From Candidatus Altimarinota bacterium (GTDB lineage Bacteria > Patescibacteriota > Gracilibacteria > JAHISY01): DNA of 64,000 bases. The stretch's first letter is position 1. Every line of letters begins with the position of its first letter. The stretch spans positions 1 through 64,000 of the forward strand of contig JAIPGZ010000003.1 in NCBI GenBank assembly GCA_021735425.1, in the 5' to 3' direction. Both the position numbers and the translations under genes were made by a program. The notes below the pieces were generated by a model that worked only from the letters and a program-made list of their open reading frames with translations, searched no databases and had not been told where the DNA came from. This document shows, in pieces, positions 15,937 through 25,284 of this stretch.

Positions 15937-16790
15937 TTTTTGAGTTTCATCGAGAGACAGCCGCCCTGACATTGTTTTGGGAAAAATTCACAGCTCTCAC
16001 AAGCAGCTAGTAGGGGATCACAGCGTAGCTTGTCTACTACTTTCCCGAAATTCAAACAATTTTTCGCTGCTAGGTTGAGATCGACACAGGGCAAAAAAGA
16101 TCCATCTGGATTTATTACTACGGATCTTTTAGCAGGTTCACAACGAGAATACAGTCCACAATTTGTGCGTAAAAATTTCAATTGTTTTTCTGTAAAAAGA
16201 CAAAGTGGTACTGCACGATTGAGCGTGATTTTTTGTTTATTTTTTTTAACCAATTTAGCAAAATCAAATAGGACTTCCCCAAGTTTTTTATCCAAGAGAT
16301 AGGGGACTATCGGAGAAAAAGAAACTGAGCTGGCGTATTTTTTCGCCCAGTCGGCATATTTGTGCAGCTGAGTGGAAGAATCTTTCACTCCGAGGTTGAA
16401 GCGTAATCCAGCTGGAATTTTATGTTCGTGATATTTCGTGAGATTTTTTAAAATTTTTGGACATAGCTTAGGGTCGGTTAGATTTGTTCCATTGATCATC
16501 ACCATGTGCGGCAATACTTTTGGTAGTTTCATGCCATTCGAAAGAAGACCTACTTGCATGCCGAGATTTTGCGAAGCTTCAATGGCCTTATCAATGTGTG
16601 ACCAAATCGTAGGTTCACCGCCGATGAAAGTAATTTTCGACACTCCTTGTGTTACCAGCCAGTCTAATATTTTGCGAAATTTTCCCCAGCTCATTTGCGG
16701 GAACTTCCCACGGTATTTGCTAGCATAGCAATAACTACATGCGAGGTTGCAGGCATAGGTCGGGACGATATGGACACTTTTTAGTTTCAT
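15933..16790 (-). CDS. Radical SAM enzyme with SPASM-like C-terminus
   Basis: Cys14, Cys18 and Cys21 (TYACNLACSYC) form the SAM-binding cluster site and FIGGEPTIW the SAM-binding GGEP motif. The C-terminal third has a SPASM-like Cys set: NCGLYSRCEPAKR, INPDGSFLPC and CESCEFFPKQCQGGC, which would hold auxiliary Fe-S clusters used by peptide- or protein-modifying enzymes. The start is taken as ATG at 16790, overlapping the upstream TGA by one base; a TTG immediately before is possible. It is the closest relative in the window of the cysteine-less protein at 7336-8097. Confidence 0.85.
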   Translation of the reverse strand: MKLKSVHIVPTYACNLACSYCYASKYRGKFPQMSWGKFRKILDWLVTQGVSKITFIGGEPTIWSHIDKAIEASQNLGMQVGLLSNGMKLPKVLPHMVMINGTNLTDPKLCPKILKNLTKYHEHKIPAGLRFNLGVKDSSTQLHKYADWAKKYASSVSFSPIVPYLLDKKLGEVLFDFAKLVKKNKQKITLNRAVPLCLFTEKQLKFLRTNCGLYSRCEPAKRSVVINPDGSFLPCVDLNLAAKNCLNFGKVVDKLRCDPLLAACESCEFFPKQCQGGCLSMKLKK

Positions 16791-17752
16791 CAAAAAGGTG
16801 AGAGAGGAGGGTAGTCATAATTTTCCAAATACTCATTTTGAATTTTATTGCAGACTGGATTGAGCGCGCAGTTGGCACAGGTTTTTTTACTCCAAACTTC
16901 TTCTTGAAAAAGTCTTTGGCGATATCTTTTTCCTTTCCTCATACTTATCCTGAGCTCATGTGGCCAAGGGCTAGTTTGATGAATCACCTGGGGTAAATCT
17001 TGCCAATCCTTGAAATAGCAAAATGGTAAATTAAAAAGAGTTATTTTTATTTTAGAATTAGCTAAGATAATTTTTAGAGATTTTTTTACTGTTTCGATAA
17101 CTTCAGGCTGGCCCAACGGAACAACTTTTTGTTTTTGACCCTCGTTCATCGATGTGCCGAGATAAAGACCGCGAACTACAATCGCGGCTCCGTAGTTGAT
17201 TTTTTTAGTAACGAATTTTACCAACTTTGGCAGTATTTTTAAGTTGTCCTTGGTTATCGCGATGATTACCACTAGCTTAATCTGATTTTTTTGAGAAAAA
17301 TTAATGGCATTTTGTATTCCTGCAATCTTTAGTTTTTCGATTTTTGTTTTCGCTGGCCAGTGATCTACATCGCTCAGCGACAACGCTAACTTCTTTCTTT
17401 TACGAGGATATTTATTAAATAATTGATTGAGCTTGGAAGTGAAATCTTTTTTGACAAATCTAAGTGAATTTGTATTGAGGGAGACCTGCACACGAGTGGG
17501 TTCCTGACTCAGGAGAAAGTCCATGATTTCCCAAAATTCTGGGTGTAGAGTGGGTTCTCCTCCGGAGAGAATCACCTGAGAAATATTCCACTTTTTATAG
17601 GCGAATTGATATCGGTTGATGACCTCCTTGAGAGAATATTCAGGAGCACGATTTAATAAAGCTCGATTAAAGCAAAATTTACAGTTGCTGTTGCAACGAT
17701 AGGTAGTATTCAGCACTAGGGTGGCGAAATCGAAATCTGCGCCTTTCTTCAT
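16790..17752 (-). CDS. Radical SAM enzyme with short auxiliary cysteine cluster
   Basis: Cys20, Cys24 and Cys27 (YRCNSNCKFCF) and ILSGGEPTLHPEF identify a radical SAM core. The C-terminus ends in KTCANCALNPVC, a possible truncated SPASM/Twitch auxiliary cluster site. The start is placed at ATG 17752 because it overlaps the upstream stop as ATGA; an in-frame ATG 9 nt earlier is less likely. Second gene of the operon. Substrate unknown. Confidence 0.84.
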   Translation of the reverse strand: MKKGADFDFATLVLNTTYRCNSNCKFCFNRALLNRAPEYSLKEVINRYQFAYKKWNISQVILSGGEPTLHPEFWEIMDFLLSQEPTRVQVSLNTNSLRFVKKDFTSKLNQLFNKYPRKRKKLALSLSDVDHWPAKTKIEKLKIAGIQNAINFSQKNQIKLVVIIAITKDNLKILPKLVKFVTKKINYGAAIVVRGLYLGTSMNEGQKQKVVPLGQPEVIETVKKSLKIILANSKIKITLFNLPFCYFKDWQDLPQVIHQTSPWPHELRISMRKGKRYRQRLFQEEVWSKKTCANCALNPVCNKIQNEYLENYDYPPLSPF

Positions 17753-18780
17753 TTCCAACATTGGGGATCTTTAGCGAAAAAATTTCCAGTCACGGCTGCA
17801 GAGATACAACTAGCTCCACCTTTGCATTTTTCAAAAACGCTACACTTTGGGCACTCTTTGTCTCTTGGCATATTTGTTACAAGCTTTTTGTAATCGTTTT
17901 CGTAAATCTTATTTAGGGTCTGCTTTTTTATGTTACCAATTTTATTGGGAAAGAGGCGACAAGGATAAACATCGCCATTTGGCATGATGGTGATAATGCT
18001 CATTCTCCTGACACCACAGCTGTGAAAGTTTCCACTGGGCCATTGTGTGTACTTTAGTCCACTCATGCAGGTGTTGGTTTTGAAAACTCCATTCCCATTT
18101 TTTAGTCGATACTTTTGATTTAGTTTTTCGACTTTGATGTAAAAATCACGTAACTCTCTGGGCTTTAGCATCATCGCTATTTCTTTTTTGCCACCGCCGA
18201 TTGGCACGAATCTTCTCAGTGTCATGCGAACATCGTAGATCAATAATAAGTCAACTAGCTCCAAAACTTGCGGGTAATTCATGCGTGAAATCGTAGCTGC
18301 GAGATGCACTGGAATTTCATTTTGTTTGACCAGACTGACCGCTGCCAAGATTTTTTCGAAAGACCCCTTGCCACGAATTTCATCGTTGATTTCCTCTGGG
18401 CCCTCGATACTGATTTGTATTCCGCTCACTATCGGTGCGCGTTTTTTCAATGCTTGTAAAAAGTTTTTAGTTAGCAGGGAACCATTTGTGAGAAGTGTGC
18501 AGTGTTTGAAATATTTTTTGTATTGTGAGATGTATTCCAAAAAATCAAGTAAGTCTTGACGCAAGAGGGGCTCTCCGCCAGTTAAATTCAGTCGACCCTG
18601 CGCGCCTGTTTTTTTCAACAGTGCGATGTATTCATCAAAAACTCGTTTCAAGGCATCTAGGTGCAATTCCTCATTTTCGTAAGTTTCTGCATAACAATGC
18701 TTGCAACGAAAATTACATCTATCTGTGAGGTGCCATTGCAGCGTTAGAGATTTTGGATGATTTAGGGTGGTGAGAGACAC
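17749..18780 (-). CDS. Radical SAM/SPASM enzyme, first gene of the operon
   Basis: Cys22, Cys26 and Cys29 (DRCNFRCKHCY) and NLTGGEPLLR mark the core. The C-terminal part is a canonical SPASM domain: SCGVRR, IMPNGDVYPCRLF, ECPKCSVFEKCKGGASC and a final Cys (DPQCWK). SPASM enzymes such as PqqE, AnSME and ranthipeptide maturases modify peptides or proteins, so a peptide or protein substrate is likely but not shown. It begins a run of five genes joined by 1-4 bp overlaps. Its promoter presumably lies in 18781-18863. Confidence 0.88.
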   Translation of the reverse strand: MSLTTLNHPKSLTLQWHLTDRCNFRCKHCYAETYENEELHLDALKRVFDEYIALLKKTGAQGRLNLTGGEPLLRQDLLDFLEYISQYKKYFKHCTLLTNGSLLTKNFLQALKKRAPIVSGIQISIEGPEEINDEIRGKGSFEKILAAVSLVKQNEIPVHLAATISRMNYPQVLELVDLLLIYDVRMTLRRFVPIGGGKKEIAMMLKPRELRDFYIKVEKLNQKYRLKNGNGVFKTNTCMSGLKYTQWPSGNFHSCGVRRMSIITIMPNGDVYPCRLFPNKIGNIKKQTLNKIYENDYKKLVTNMPRDKECPKCSVFEKCKGGASCISAAVTGNFFAKDPQCWK

Positions 18781-18863
18781 TCTGACATTTTAACAAAATA
18801 CTCAAGCTTTAGGACTGAGCTTATGAAATTGCAGCTGTGATTAATCTTGTTTTGTAAATTTTT

Positions 18864-19679
18864 TTACATCAAATACTCCTCCAGCCCATCCTCCCAACTT
18901 CTCAGTTGCGGTAGCTTGGTGTTTTGCAAGATAGAAACCTTTGGTCGTTGTGCCGCCGTTGGAAATTCACTACTTGGGATGTCGGAAACTTTTGTTGGTA
19001 AATTTTTAATTTCAAAAATCTTTCGTGCGAAATCCGCCCAGCTTGTCGTGCCCGAATTCGTTACGTGGAAAATCCCGCTCACATTTTCGAGAATGATTTT
19101 TTTTGTCGTTTGCGCCAAATCTTTCGCAAAAGTCGGGCAGCCGATTTGATCGGAAACGACTTTAATTTCAGAATTTTTCCGTGCAAGTTCCAACATCTTT
19201 GTCACGAAATTCTGTCCGTCACCAAAGAGCCAACTCGTTCTCAAGATTGCAAATTCGCAACCTGAATCCAAAATTTCTCGCTCGCCAGCGAGCTTTGATT
19301 CTCCATAAAAATTCACCGGCTTCGGCTCGTCGTCTTCTTCAAATCCTTCGTCGTGTTTGCCATCAAAAACATAATCAGTCGAGAAATGAATTAGTTTCAT
19401 TCCAGAATTTTTGCAAATTTTTGCGAGATTTCCGACTGCTTCCGAATTTATTTTCATCGCCAAAGCTTGTTCTGTCTCGGCGCGATCGACAGCGGTGTAG
19501 GCAGCGGCGTTCACGATGAAATCAGGTTTCAACTGTCCGCAAGTTTCCGCGACTTTCGAAAAATCCAAAATGTCGAGTTCATTTTTAGCAAAACTTTTTA
19601 AATCAGAACTACCAGAAAGCTCTTTGCCTAAAGCTTTTCCCAGCTGTCCGTTTTTTCCGAGAAGGAGAATTTTTTGCAT
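18864..19679 (-). CDS. rmlD: dTDP-4-dehydrorhamnose reductase
   Basis: The 271-residue short-chain dehydrogenase-type protein has the N-terminal nucleotide motif GKNGQLG, the FSTDYVFDG segment and the catalytic YGESK (Tyr-X3-Lys) typical of RmlD/RfbD. It reduces dTDP-6-deoxy-L-lyxo-4-hexulose to dTDP-L-rhamnose with NADPH, for surface polysaccharides. rmlA, rmlB and rmlC are not in the window. It lies between ychF and the radical SAM operon on the same strand. Confidence 0.93.
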   Translation of the reverse strand: MQKILLLGKNGQLGKALGKELSGSSDLKSFAKNELDILDFSKVAETCGQLKPDFIVNAAAYTAVDRAETEQALAMKINSEAVGNLAKICKNSGMKLIHFSTDYVFDGKHDEGFEEDDEPKPVNFYGESKLAGEREILDSGCEFAILRTSWLFGDGQNFVTKMLELARKNSEIKVVSDQIGCPTFAKDLAQTTKKIILENVSGIFHVTNSGTTSWADFARKIFEIKNLPTKVSDIPSSEFPTAAQRPKVSILQNTKLPQLRSWEDGLEEYLM

Positions 19680-19719
19680 GTCTGGCTGACTAATTTAATT
19701 AAATAACGAAACAACTCAT

Positions 19720-20817
19720 CTAGACATTAAATTTAAAAACGCAAACATCACCGTCTTTCACAACGTACTCTTTGCCCTCACTACGAATCCAACCTTTTTC
19801 GCGTGCGTTTGCTTCACTGCCGGCTGCTACCAAATTTTCATAACTCATCACATCTGCGCGGATGAAACCTCTCTCAAAATCGGTGTGGATTTTGCCTGCC
19901 GCGACTGGTGCTTTAGAGTTTCTTTGCACTGTCCAAGCGCGAGTTTCTTTTTCTCCGCTTGTGAAAAAAGTAATCAAAGCTAAAGCTTCGTAAGCTTCAC
20001 GGATCAAACGATTCAAGCTTGATTCTGCCAAACCTAAATCAGCAAGGAAAATTTTTGCTTCCTCATCTTCCAGTTCGACCAGTTCAGATTCCACTTTCGC
20101 GGAAATGGGAATCACTTTTGCGTTTGCTCCGAGATTCGCTTTTCGTTTAAATTCGTTGGCATCGAATTTCACCAAATCTTCTTCACTTAGATTAACAGCG
20201 TAAAGAAGCGGTTTTGTCGTAAGTAAGTGCAGCTCGTGCAAAATTTTCTGCTCTTCTTCATTATCCATTTCTACGCTGCTGGCGAGTTTCCCATGCTCCA
20301 AAACTTCCCGAATTTTCGTGATTGCTCCGACCGCGATTCTCGCCTCCTTGTCGCCACCCTTCGCTTTCTTTTCAAAATCGCTGCTGCGTTTTTCCAAAGT
20401 TTGTAAATCCGCGAGAATTAACTCGGTTTCGATGGTTTCGATATCGTCCGCAGGACTAGGATTCACCGAAACATGTTGGATGTCGGGATTCACGAAATCG
20501 CGGACGACTTGCGCGATAGCGTCGACTTCTCGGATATGAGAAAGAAATTTATTGCCCAAACCCTCACCCTCACTTGCGCCTTGGACTAGACCGGCGATGT
20601 CAACGAATTCAATTGCTGTGGGAATTTTCTTTGCCGATTTTGAAATTTCCGCTAATTTGTCCACTCGCTCGTCTGGAATTTCCACGATTCCGATGTTGGG
20701 ATTGATTGTGCAAAAAGGGTAATTTTGCGCGTCGGCGGCGTGCGATTTCGTGAGGGCGTTGAAGAGTGTTGATTTACCGATATTCGGCAACCCCACGATT
20801 CCTATTTTTAAAGTCAT
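19720..20817 (-). CDS. ychF: Ribosome-binding ATPase YchF (Obg family)
   Basis: The 365-residue protein shows the P-loop GLPNIGKSTLFNALT at the N-terminus, YPFCTINPNIG (switch region), DIAGLVQGASEGEGLGNKFL (G3 region) and AVNLSEEDL in the base-recognition position, where YchF differs from true GTPases. The C-terminal TGS domain is visible (ARAWTVQRNSKAPVAAGKIHTDFERGFI). Full length for the family. It binds the ribosome and hydrolyses ATP; the role lies in translation and stress control. Confidence 0.95.
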   Translation of the reverse strand: MTLKIGIVGLPNIGKSTLFNALTKSHAADAQNYPFCTINPNIGIVEIPDERVDKLAEISKSAKKIPTAIEFVDIAGLVQGASEGEGLGNKFLSHIREVDAIAQVVRDFVNPDIQHVSVNPSPADDIETIETELILADLQTLEKRSSDFEKKAKGGDKEARIAVGAITKIREVLEHGKLASSVEMDNEEEQKILHELHLLTTKPLLYAVNLSEEDLVKFDANEFKRKANLGANAKVIPISAKVESELVELEDEEAKIFLADLGLAESSLNRLIREAYEALALITFFTSGEKETRAWTVQRNSKAPVAAGKIHTDFERGFIRADVMSYENLVAAGSEANAREKGWIRSEGKEYVVKDGDVCVFKFNV

Positions 20818-20876
20818 TTTAGTTGCTTTTTAATCTAAAATTTGGTAAAATTAAAAACCAAATTTAACTTATTTTA

Positions 20877-21608
20877 GTGGAATTTGCTTCAAAACTCATT
20901 CGCGGAACAAAAAAGCGTGTCTGCAAGCAGGCAGGCTTCACACTTGTCGAGTTGATTGTGGTGATTGTGATTATCGCAATTATTTCGGTTTTGGCTTTTC
21001 CAGATTTTATGCGATCGCTGCGTCGAGCCAGATTCGAAAAAACAGTCGGCGAGGTGGTGGTTCTGCTCGAAAAGGCTCGGACGCAGGCGCTTGCGAGCGA
21101 GCTTGATTCTGTTTCAAAAATTCCTTCAGGAGGCTATGGAGTTTATTTTGATTTTACCTCTTTTGTTTCTCCGGCTTTACCGACTGCCCAGCAGGCAGTT
21201 CTTTTCATTGACGACTACAATGCTGCTGAAGGCAAGGCTGTCAAAGTTGATTATGCCGATGAGGATATTGTGAATCGTGTTATGCCTGATGAGATTTATA
21301 CTGCTGGTAGTGATTCAGTAATTGAAATAATCGACATTAACGAACCAGATTATATTCAGATAGCTAAGTTAAAAGGCGACAAACTTTTGGACGGAAGTGC
21401 GTGGGCTCACGCTATGAAGAATAAAGTTACTATGATTTTCAGGCCTCCCTATGCCGAAACCACAATTTTTGGTGATGGGGAAGTTACCGATGCTGATCTC
21501 AAAAATTTTGAAATTGAGTTCAAGCTGGTGACGGAAAATATTTGTCGGCAAATTAAATTCAATCGTGTCACTACGACTCCTCAAATTTTTAAAGCCGCTT
21601 GCTCTTGA
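20877..21608 (+). CDS. Prepilin-type minor pilin (GspH/FimT-like)
   Basis: A class III signal is clear: KQAGFTLVELIVVIVIIAIISVLAFPDFMRSLRRARF, with cleavage after Gly and methylation of Phe, and Glu at mature position 5. The long N-helix is followed by a 200-residue globular part. The start is a GTG at 20877. It is the first of four overlapping or abutting genes that match the minor-pilin order FimT/PilV/PilW/PilX of type IV pili, probably forming the pilus tip complex. Confidence 0.85.
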   Translation: MEFASKLIRGTKKRVCKQAGFTLVELIVVIVIIAIISVLAFPDFMRSLRRARFEKTVGEVVVLLEKARTQALASELDSVSKIPSGGYGVYFDFTSFVSPALPTAQQAVLFIDDYNAAEGKAVKVDYADEDIVNRVMPDEIYTAGSDSVIEIIDINEPDYIQIAKLKGDKLLDGSAWAHAMKNKVTMIFRPPYAETTIFGDGEVTDADLKNFEIEFKLVTENICRQIKFNRVTTTPQIFKAACS

Positions 21609-22285
21609 AGCCCATTCTAAAATCTCGTCGGGGAGAAACTTTGATTGAAGTTTTGGTCGCAATCATTATTCTTGTGGTTGGTGCCTTGAGTGCTGTGAAG
21701 CTGCTTGGATTGGCAAGTATTAATTCTCAGCTTACGAAGGAACGGGTCATTGCGACGAATTTGTCTCGTGAAGGTCTCGAGGCAGTTCGTAATATCCGTG
21801 ACACAAATTGGCTCCGTTTCGGGGGGGAGCGGAGACTGTGTTGGAATAATATTGATGTTTCAGAATGTGTTGATACCGACGATGGTGACGGGGTTACCGA
21901 CGATCCGATTGTTCATGAGCAGAATTACATCGTAAAGTTCGATACTGGCACTTTCCGTTGGGAGCTGGAAGAAGTTTCGACGGGGGAGTTAGATCTCTCC
22001 GATGAGCTTGCTGACAATACTGCTTATCGTCTCGAGACTGGTAGCAACGGACTTTATAATCATATCGACGACACACCAGATGACCCTGCCGATGACACAA
22101 TTTATTTTCGCCAGATTTATACAGAATATCTCAATGACGATCAAACTCAAGATGCCACGACGAATGCCAGTAACAATATTCTTCGCGTGACTTCGAAAGT
22201 AGAATGGATGGACCGAGGCAGAATCAGCGATGTCACACTTACCACTATTTTGACCGATTACCTCGGTCGCAAAAATCACGACTAA
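21605..22285 (+). CDS. Prepilin-type minor pilin (PilV-like)
   Basis: RRGETLIEVLVAIIILVVGALSAVKLLGLASI is a type IV prepilin N-terminus with Glu in the +5 position; the +1 residue is Glu rather than the usual Phe. The start is taken as TTG at 21605, which overlaps the previous TGA as TTGA; an in-frame TTG lies at 21599. The globular part is acidic with DTDDGDGVTDDP. It is translated together with its neighbours. Confidence 0.82.
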   Translation: MKPILKSRRGETLIEVLVAIIILVVGALSAVKLLGLASINSQLTKERVIATNLSREGLEAVRNIRDTNWLRFGGERRLCWNNIDVSECVDTDDGDGVTDDPIVHEQNYIVKFDTGTFRWELEEVSTGELDLSDELADNTAYRLETGSNGLYNHIDDTPDDPADDTIYFRQIYTEYLNDDQTQDATTNASNNILRVTSKVEWMDRGRISDVTLTTILTDYLGRKNHD

Positions 22286-23187
22286 TGTCTCAGTTTTCCA
22301 CTAAATTTCGTTCCCAAAAAGGCTTCACGTTGGTTGAGGTGATTGTCGCTATTTCAATTTTTCTAATTGTGATTGCAGCGACGACGGGTATGTTTACCGA
22401 CGCTTTTGCCACCAAGCGCAAAGCGGAATTGTCGCGGACGCTTTACGAGGAGTCACGGATTGTGCTCGAAAGAATTGTGAAAGAGGTGCGGCGGGGGACG
22501 ATTGACTATGAGGAATATTTCAGCAGAACTCAAGTAGGATCAACTGCTCCTGGAAAAAATTATGGTCTGTATGCGGCGAAGTTTTATCAAAATTGCGCGA
22601 TACTTCCCTGTGTCGACGATCTAGCTAAAAGTGAAGTTACTCGCTTTTCCGAAAATATCGGAGAAAACACCTCAGCTCTTGGCTCGGCGCTTAGTACGAA
22701 TTTGCAAACCGAGCTTTATCTCATTACTGCCGAAGGAAATGAAAAAACGATTATTAAAACAGAAAATGATGTCCTCGAAAAACGTATTGTGATGCTGAAG
22801 CTTCCGGGGGGAGATTCAGACGCGGATGGGCAAATAGATGAGTGGATCATTTACAACGGAGCGACAAAGCCAAGTCCTTCTCAGTTTTGGGATTTTTGTT
22901 CGACTTATATCGCCAATGAGTGCTCATTGTTTAAATTCCAAAAAATTCAACCTGACTCGATTAATATTACTTCTCTCAAATTTTACATATCTCCTCTCGA
23001 AGATCCTCGTAAGGCTTTTGCCGAATTTACCGACGATATCCAACAGCAGCCGCATGTCACGATTATCCTGACTGCCGAGCCGAGCGGAGCTTACAGTCGT
23101 GGAATTCGTGGAGATTTGCCGACTGTCACTTTGCAGACCACTGTTGCTGCGCGGGCGCAGAATGAAGTTAAAAGCCTTAATCCTTAA
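22285..23187 (+). CDS. Prepilin-type minor pilin (PilW/PilJ-like)
   Basis: The N-terminus KGFTLVEVIVAISIFLIVIAATTGMF is a standard prepilin signal and helix. The ATG at 22285 shares its A with the previous TAA, which decides the start over an upstream in-frame codon at 22204. The C-terminal region has ITSLKFYISPLEDPR and VTIILTAEP, typical of PilW-like minor pilins. 300 residues. Confidence 0.85.
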   Translation: MSQFSTKFRSQKGFTLVEVIVAISIFLIVIAATTGMFTDAFATKRKAELSRTLYEESRIVLERIVKEVRRGTIDYEEYFSRTQVGSTAPGKNYGLYAAKFYQNCAILPCVDDLAKSEVTRFSENIGENTSALGSALSTNLQTELYLITAEGNEKTIIKTENDVLEKRIVMLKLPGGDSDADGQIDEWIIYNGATKPSPSQFWDFCSTYIANECSLFKFQKIQPDSINITSLKFYISPLEDPRKAFAEFTDDIQQQPHVTIILTAEPSGAYSRGIRGDLPTVTLQTTVAARAQNEVKSLNP

Positions 23188-24438
23188 ATGCCAGATTTTT
23201 TTCACCAACTACGCCAAAAATTTTCCGATACTCGTGGTGTTTCTTTGCTAGTTACATTTGGACTTACGATTGTGCTTGTCACGATTGCGACGGGTGTCAC
23301 TCAGATGATTTTGGGATTTATGCGTACGACGAAGCAGGTCGAGCTGGCGAATGTCGCTTATTCCGCTGCGGAAGGGGGTATTGAAATGGCACTTTACGAT
23401 TTGGCGGCTTACGAAGATGGTTATGAGACTGATCCGGATCAGTTGGTTTGCGGAGCGTCCATCAATGTTGCCCAATCGAGCGATTTTAGTACGGCATGTG
23501 GTCCTACGAAAGAATACCGTTTCGCGAACTTCACTGGAGCGAATCTTTCCGGCGGGCGCGGATTTTGGAGGTTATTTTCGCGGACTTTAGATAGCGATTC
23601 TCTTACTTTGCTTGAGAAGTATTACACCCCTAATCCATATTTCGTGGGTGACAAAGATGGGAATTTGGAAACGGGCGAATGGGGAGAACTGACAAAAAGT
23701 AATCCGATTAGCTTGAGTTTGTTGACCGATAATGGTGATTTAACCGTCTCGCCTTCGGCTAGATTTGATTATCTTTTGAAAAACAAAGATATGAAAATTA
23801 TTTTTGATGCAGGAGCTGATTTTGACGACGACTACGATTCCACGGACGACGACGAAGAATTATTTACCTGGACGCTTTCGGCCTTAGATGTTGGTGGAGA
23901 TGAATTTACACTTCAAGGTGTTGTCTGGGAGTCGGATTTTACCGACGACTGTACCACGAATGGTGGGAGTGCGAATTGCTTCATTTTTGATTTGAAGAAG
24001 TCAACAGTCTTGATTGGTACAAGTGGAGATGCCTACGCTGGTGAGGATATCAACAAAAATCTCGATTTAGATGCTGCTGATGCGTTGCATGTTTCTGGTT
24101 TTCCTGGTGAGCTCAATCGTGTTTCGTCGGTAGAAGAGAGTTTTGCGTACGCTACACCGCAAGAATTTATTGTGGAATTAAATCAAGCGATGACCGACGG
24201 GTTTATCCCAGATTGGGAAAGCGCTCGGCTGACTATCAATCTAATCGCGACGCTTGCTGAAACTTCTGGCGTCACCTCCAATGCTTTGAATTTTAAGCTC
24301 GAAAGTGATGAGCCGTGGGCGGATGAATTTACTTACATTGTCTCAGAGGGTTTCGCTGCCAACATTAAGCAAACAATCCAAACCCGCTTCCGTCGCGAAT
24401 CGGCAATCTCAATTTTCTCTTACGTTATTTTCCAGTAG
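23188..24438 (+). CDS. PilX-like pilus assembly protein
   Basis: The ATG immediately follows the previous stop. After RGVSLLVTFGLTIVLVTIATG, a hydrophobic N-helix without a classical prepilin cleavage Glu, comes YSAAEGGIEMALYDL, the AAEaGie motif common to PilX N-terminal domains. The rest (about 350 residues) is acidic and contains DFDDDYDSTDDDEE. It is last in the operon; no major pilin or assembly ATPase is in the window. Confidence 0.78.
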   Translation: MPDFFHQLRQKFSDTRGVSLLVTFGLTIVLVTIATGVTQMILGFMRTTKQVELANVAYSAAEGGIEMALYDLAAYEDGYETDPDQLVCGASINVAQSSDFSTACGPTKEYRFANFTGANLSGGRGFWRLFSRTLDSDSLTLLEKYYTPNPYFVGDKDGNLETGEWGELTKSNPISLSLLTDNGDLTVSPSARFDYLLKNKDMKIIFDAGADFDDDYDSTDDDEELFTWTLSALDVGGDEFTLQGVVWESDFTDDCTTNGGSANCFIFDLKKSTVLIGTSGDAYAGEDINKNLDLDAADALHVSGFPGELNRVSSVEESFAYATPQEFIVELNQAMTDGFIPDWESARLTINLIATLAETSGVTSNALNFKLESDEPWADEFTYIVSEGFAANIKQTIQTRFRRESAISIFSYVIFQ

Positions 24439-24528
24439 CCTAGACGGCACACAGCATAAAACTTGATGGTGTATGTCTAAAAAGTTTCACTCATATTTTT
24501 TTGATATTTTGAAGTAAAATTCGTCGCG

Positions 24529-24960
24529 ATGAAGTTGACAATTCTCTCTGACGGCGGTGCACGTGGCAATCCTGGTCCTGCGGCGGCGGGTGCAGTTCTC
24601 CGAAACTCCACAGGGGAGACGGTTGGCTCATTTTCCCAGTTTCTCGGTGACGCCACCAATAATCAAGCCGAGTATTTCGCGGCGCTGCTCGGGATTCAAA
24701 AAGCCGCCGAGTTGGGAGCGGTTGAGGTTGAGATTTTGCTTGATTCAAAATTAGTCGTCGAGCAAGTCGCTGGTCGTTGGAAAATTAAAGATTTGGAATT
24801 GAAGAAGCTCGCCGAAAAAATTCACGCTATTTTGCCAAAATTCCAAAGCTGGAAAATCAGCCACATTCCCCGCGAAAAAAATCGGGAGGCAGATGCTCTC
24901 GTCAATCAAGTTTTGGATGCGCGCGGATTCAAAAAAACTTTATTTCACGGTTTTCGCTAA
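24529..24960 (+). CDS. rnhA: Ribonuclease HI family protein
   Basis: The 143-residue protein shows LSDGGARGNPGPAAAGAVL at the N-terminus (first catalytic Asp), NNQAEYFAALLGI (Glu), LLDSKLVVEQV (Asp) and REKNREADALVNQ (last Asp), the DEDD set of RNase HI. It degrades RNA in RNA-DNA hybrids. Its 3' end overlaps the convergent rpsT gene by 21 bp. A TAAAAT box at 24515-24520 lies 8 nt before the ATG. Confidence 0.9.
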   Translation: MKLTILSDGGARGNPGPAAAGAVLRNSTGETVGSFSQFLGDATNNQAEYFAALLGIQKAAELGAVEVEILLDSKLVVEQVAGRWKIKDLELKKLAEKIHAILPKFQSWKISHIPREKNREADALVNQVLDARGFKKTLFHGFR

Positions 24961-25206
24961 TTTTGCGACCTTGGATTTGCGCCGCGCCGCCGTTTTTTTG
25001 TGCAGCAAGTTCTTTTTGGCAGATTTGTCGATTGCCTTGTAGGCCGCCTTGACTGCTTCTGCAATTTTTTCAACCGTGCCTTTTTCTTTCGTGAGTTTTT
25101 CCACGACTTTTATCGCGGCGTTCATTCTGCTTTTACGAATGCGGTTGCGCGCAGTTTTTTTCTTGTCTTTGCGCACTTCCTTGATGGCAGATTTGATTAA
25201 AGGCAT
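24940..25206 (-). CDS. rpsT: 30S ribosomal protein S20
   Basis: 88 residues, very basic, starting MPLIKSAIKEVRKDKKKTARN and containing KKNLLHKKTAARRKSKVAKL, the S20 signature. It binds the 5' domain of 16S rRNA early in 30S assembly. Confidence 0.94.
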   Translation of the reverse strand: MPLIKSAIKEVRKDKKKTARNRIRKSRMNAAIKVVEKLTKEKGTVEKIAEAVKAAYKAIDKSAKKNLLHKKTAARRKSKVAKLAKTVK

Positions 25207-25284
25207 TTTGAGTAATTAAGAATTAAAAATGAATAATTTAAAATGAAGTTGCGAGATTTTAAAGATTTCCTCGAAAAAGCGCAA

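Noticed and set aside
22204-22284. Upstream start for the PilW-like pilin
   Set aside because: It would place 27 residues before the prepilin signal inside the previous gene; the TAATG overlap start is better.
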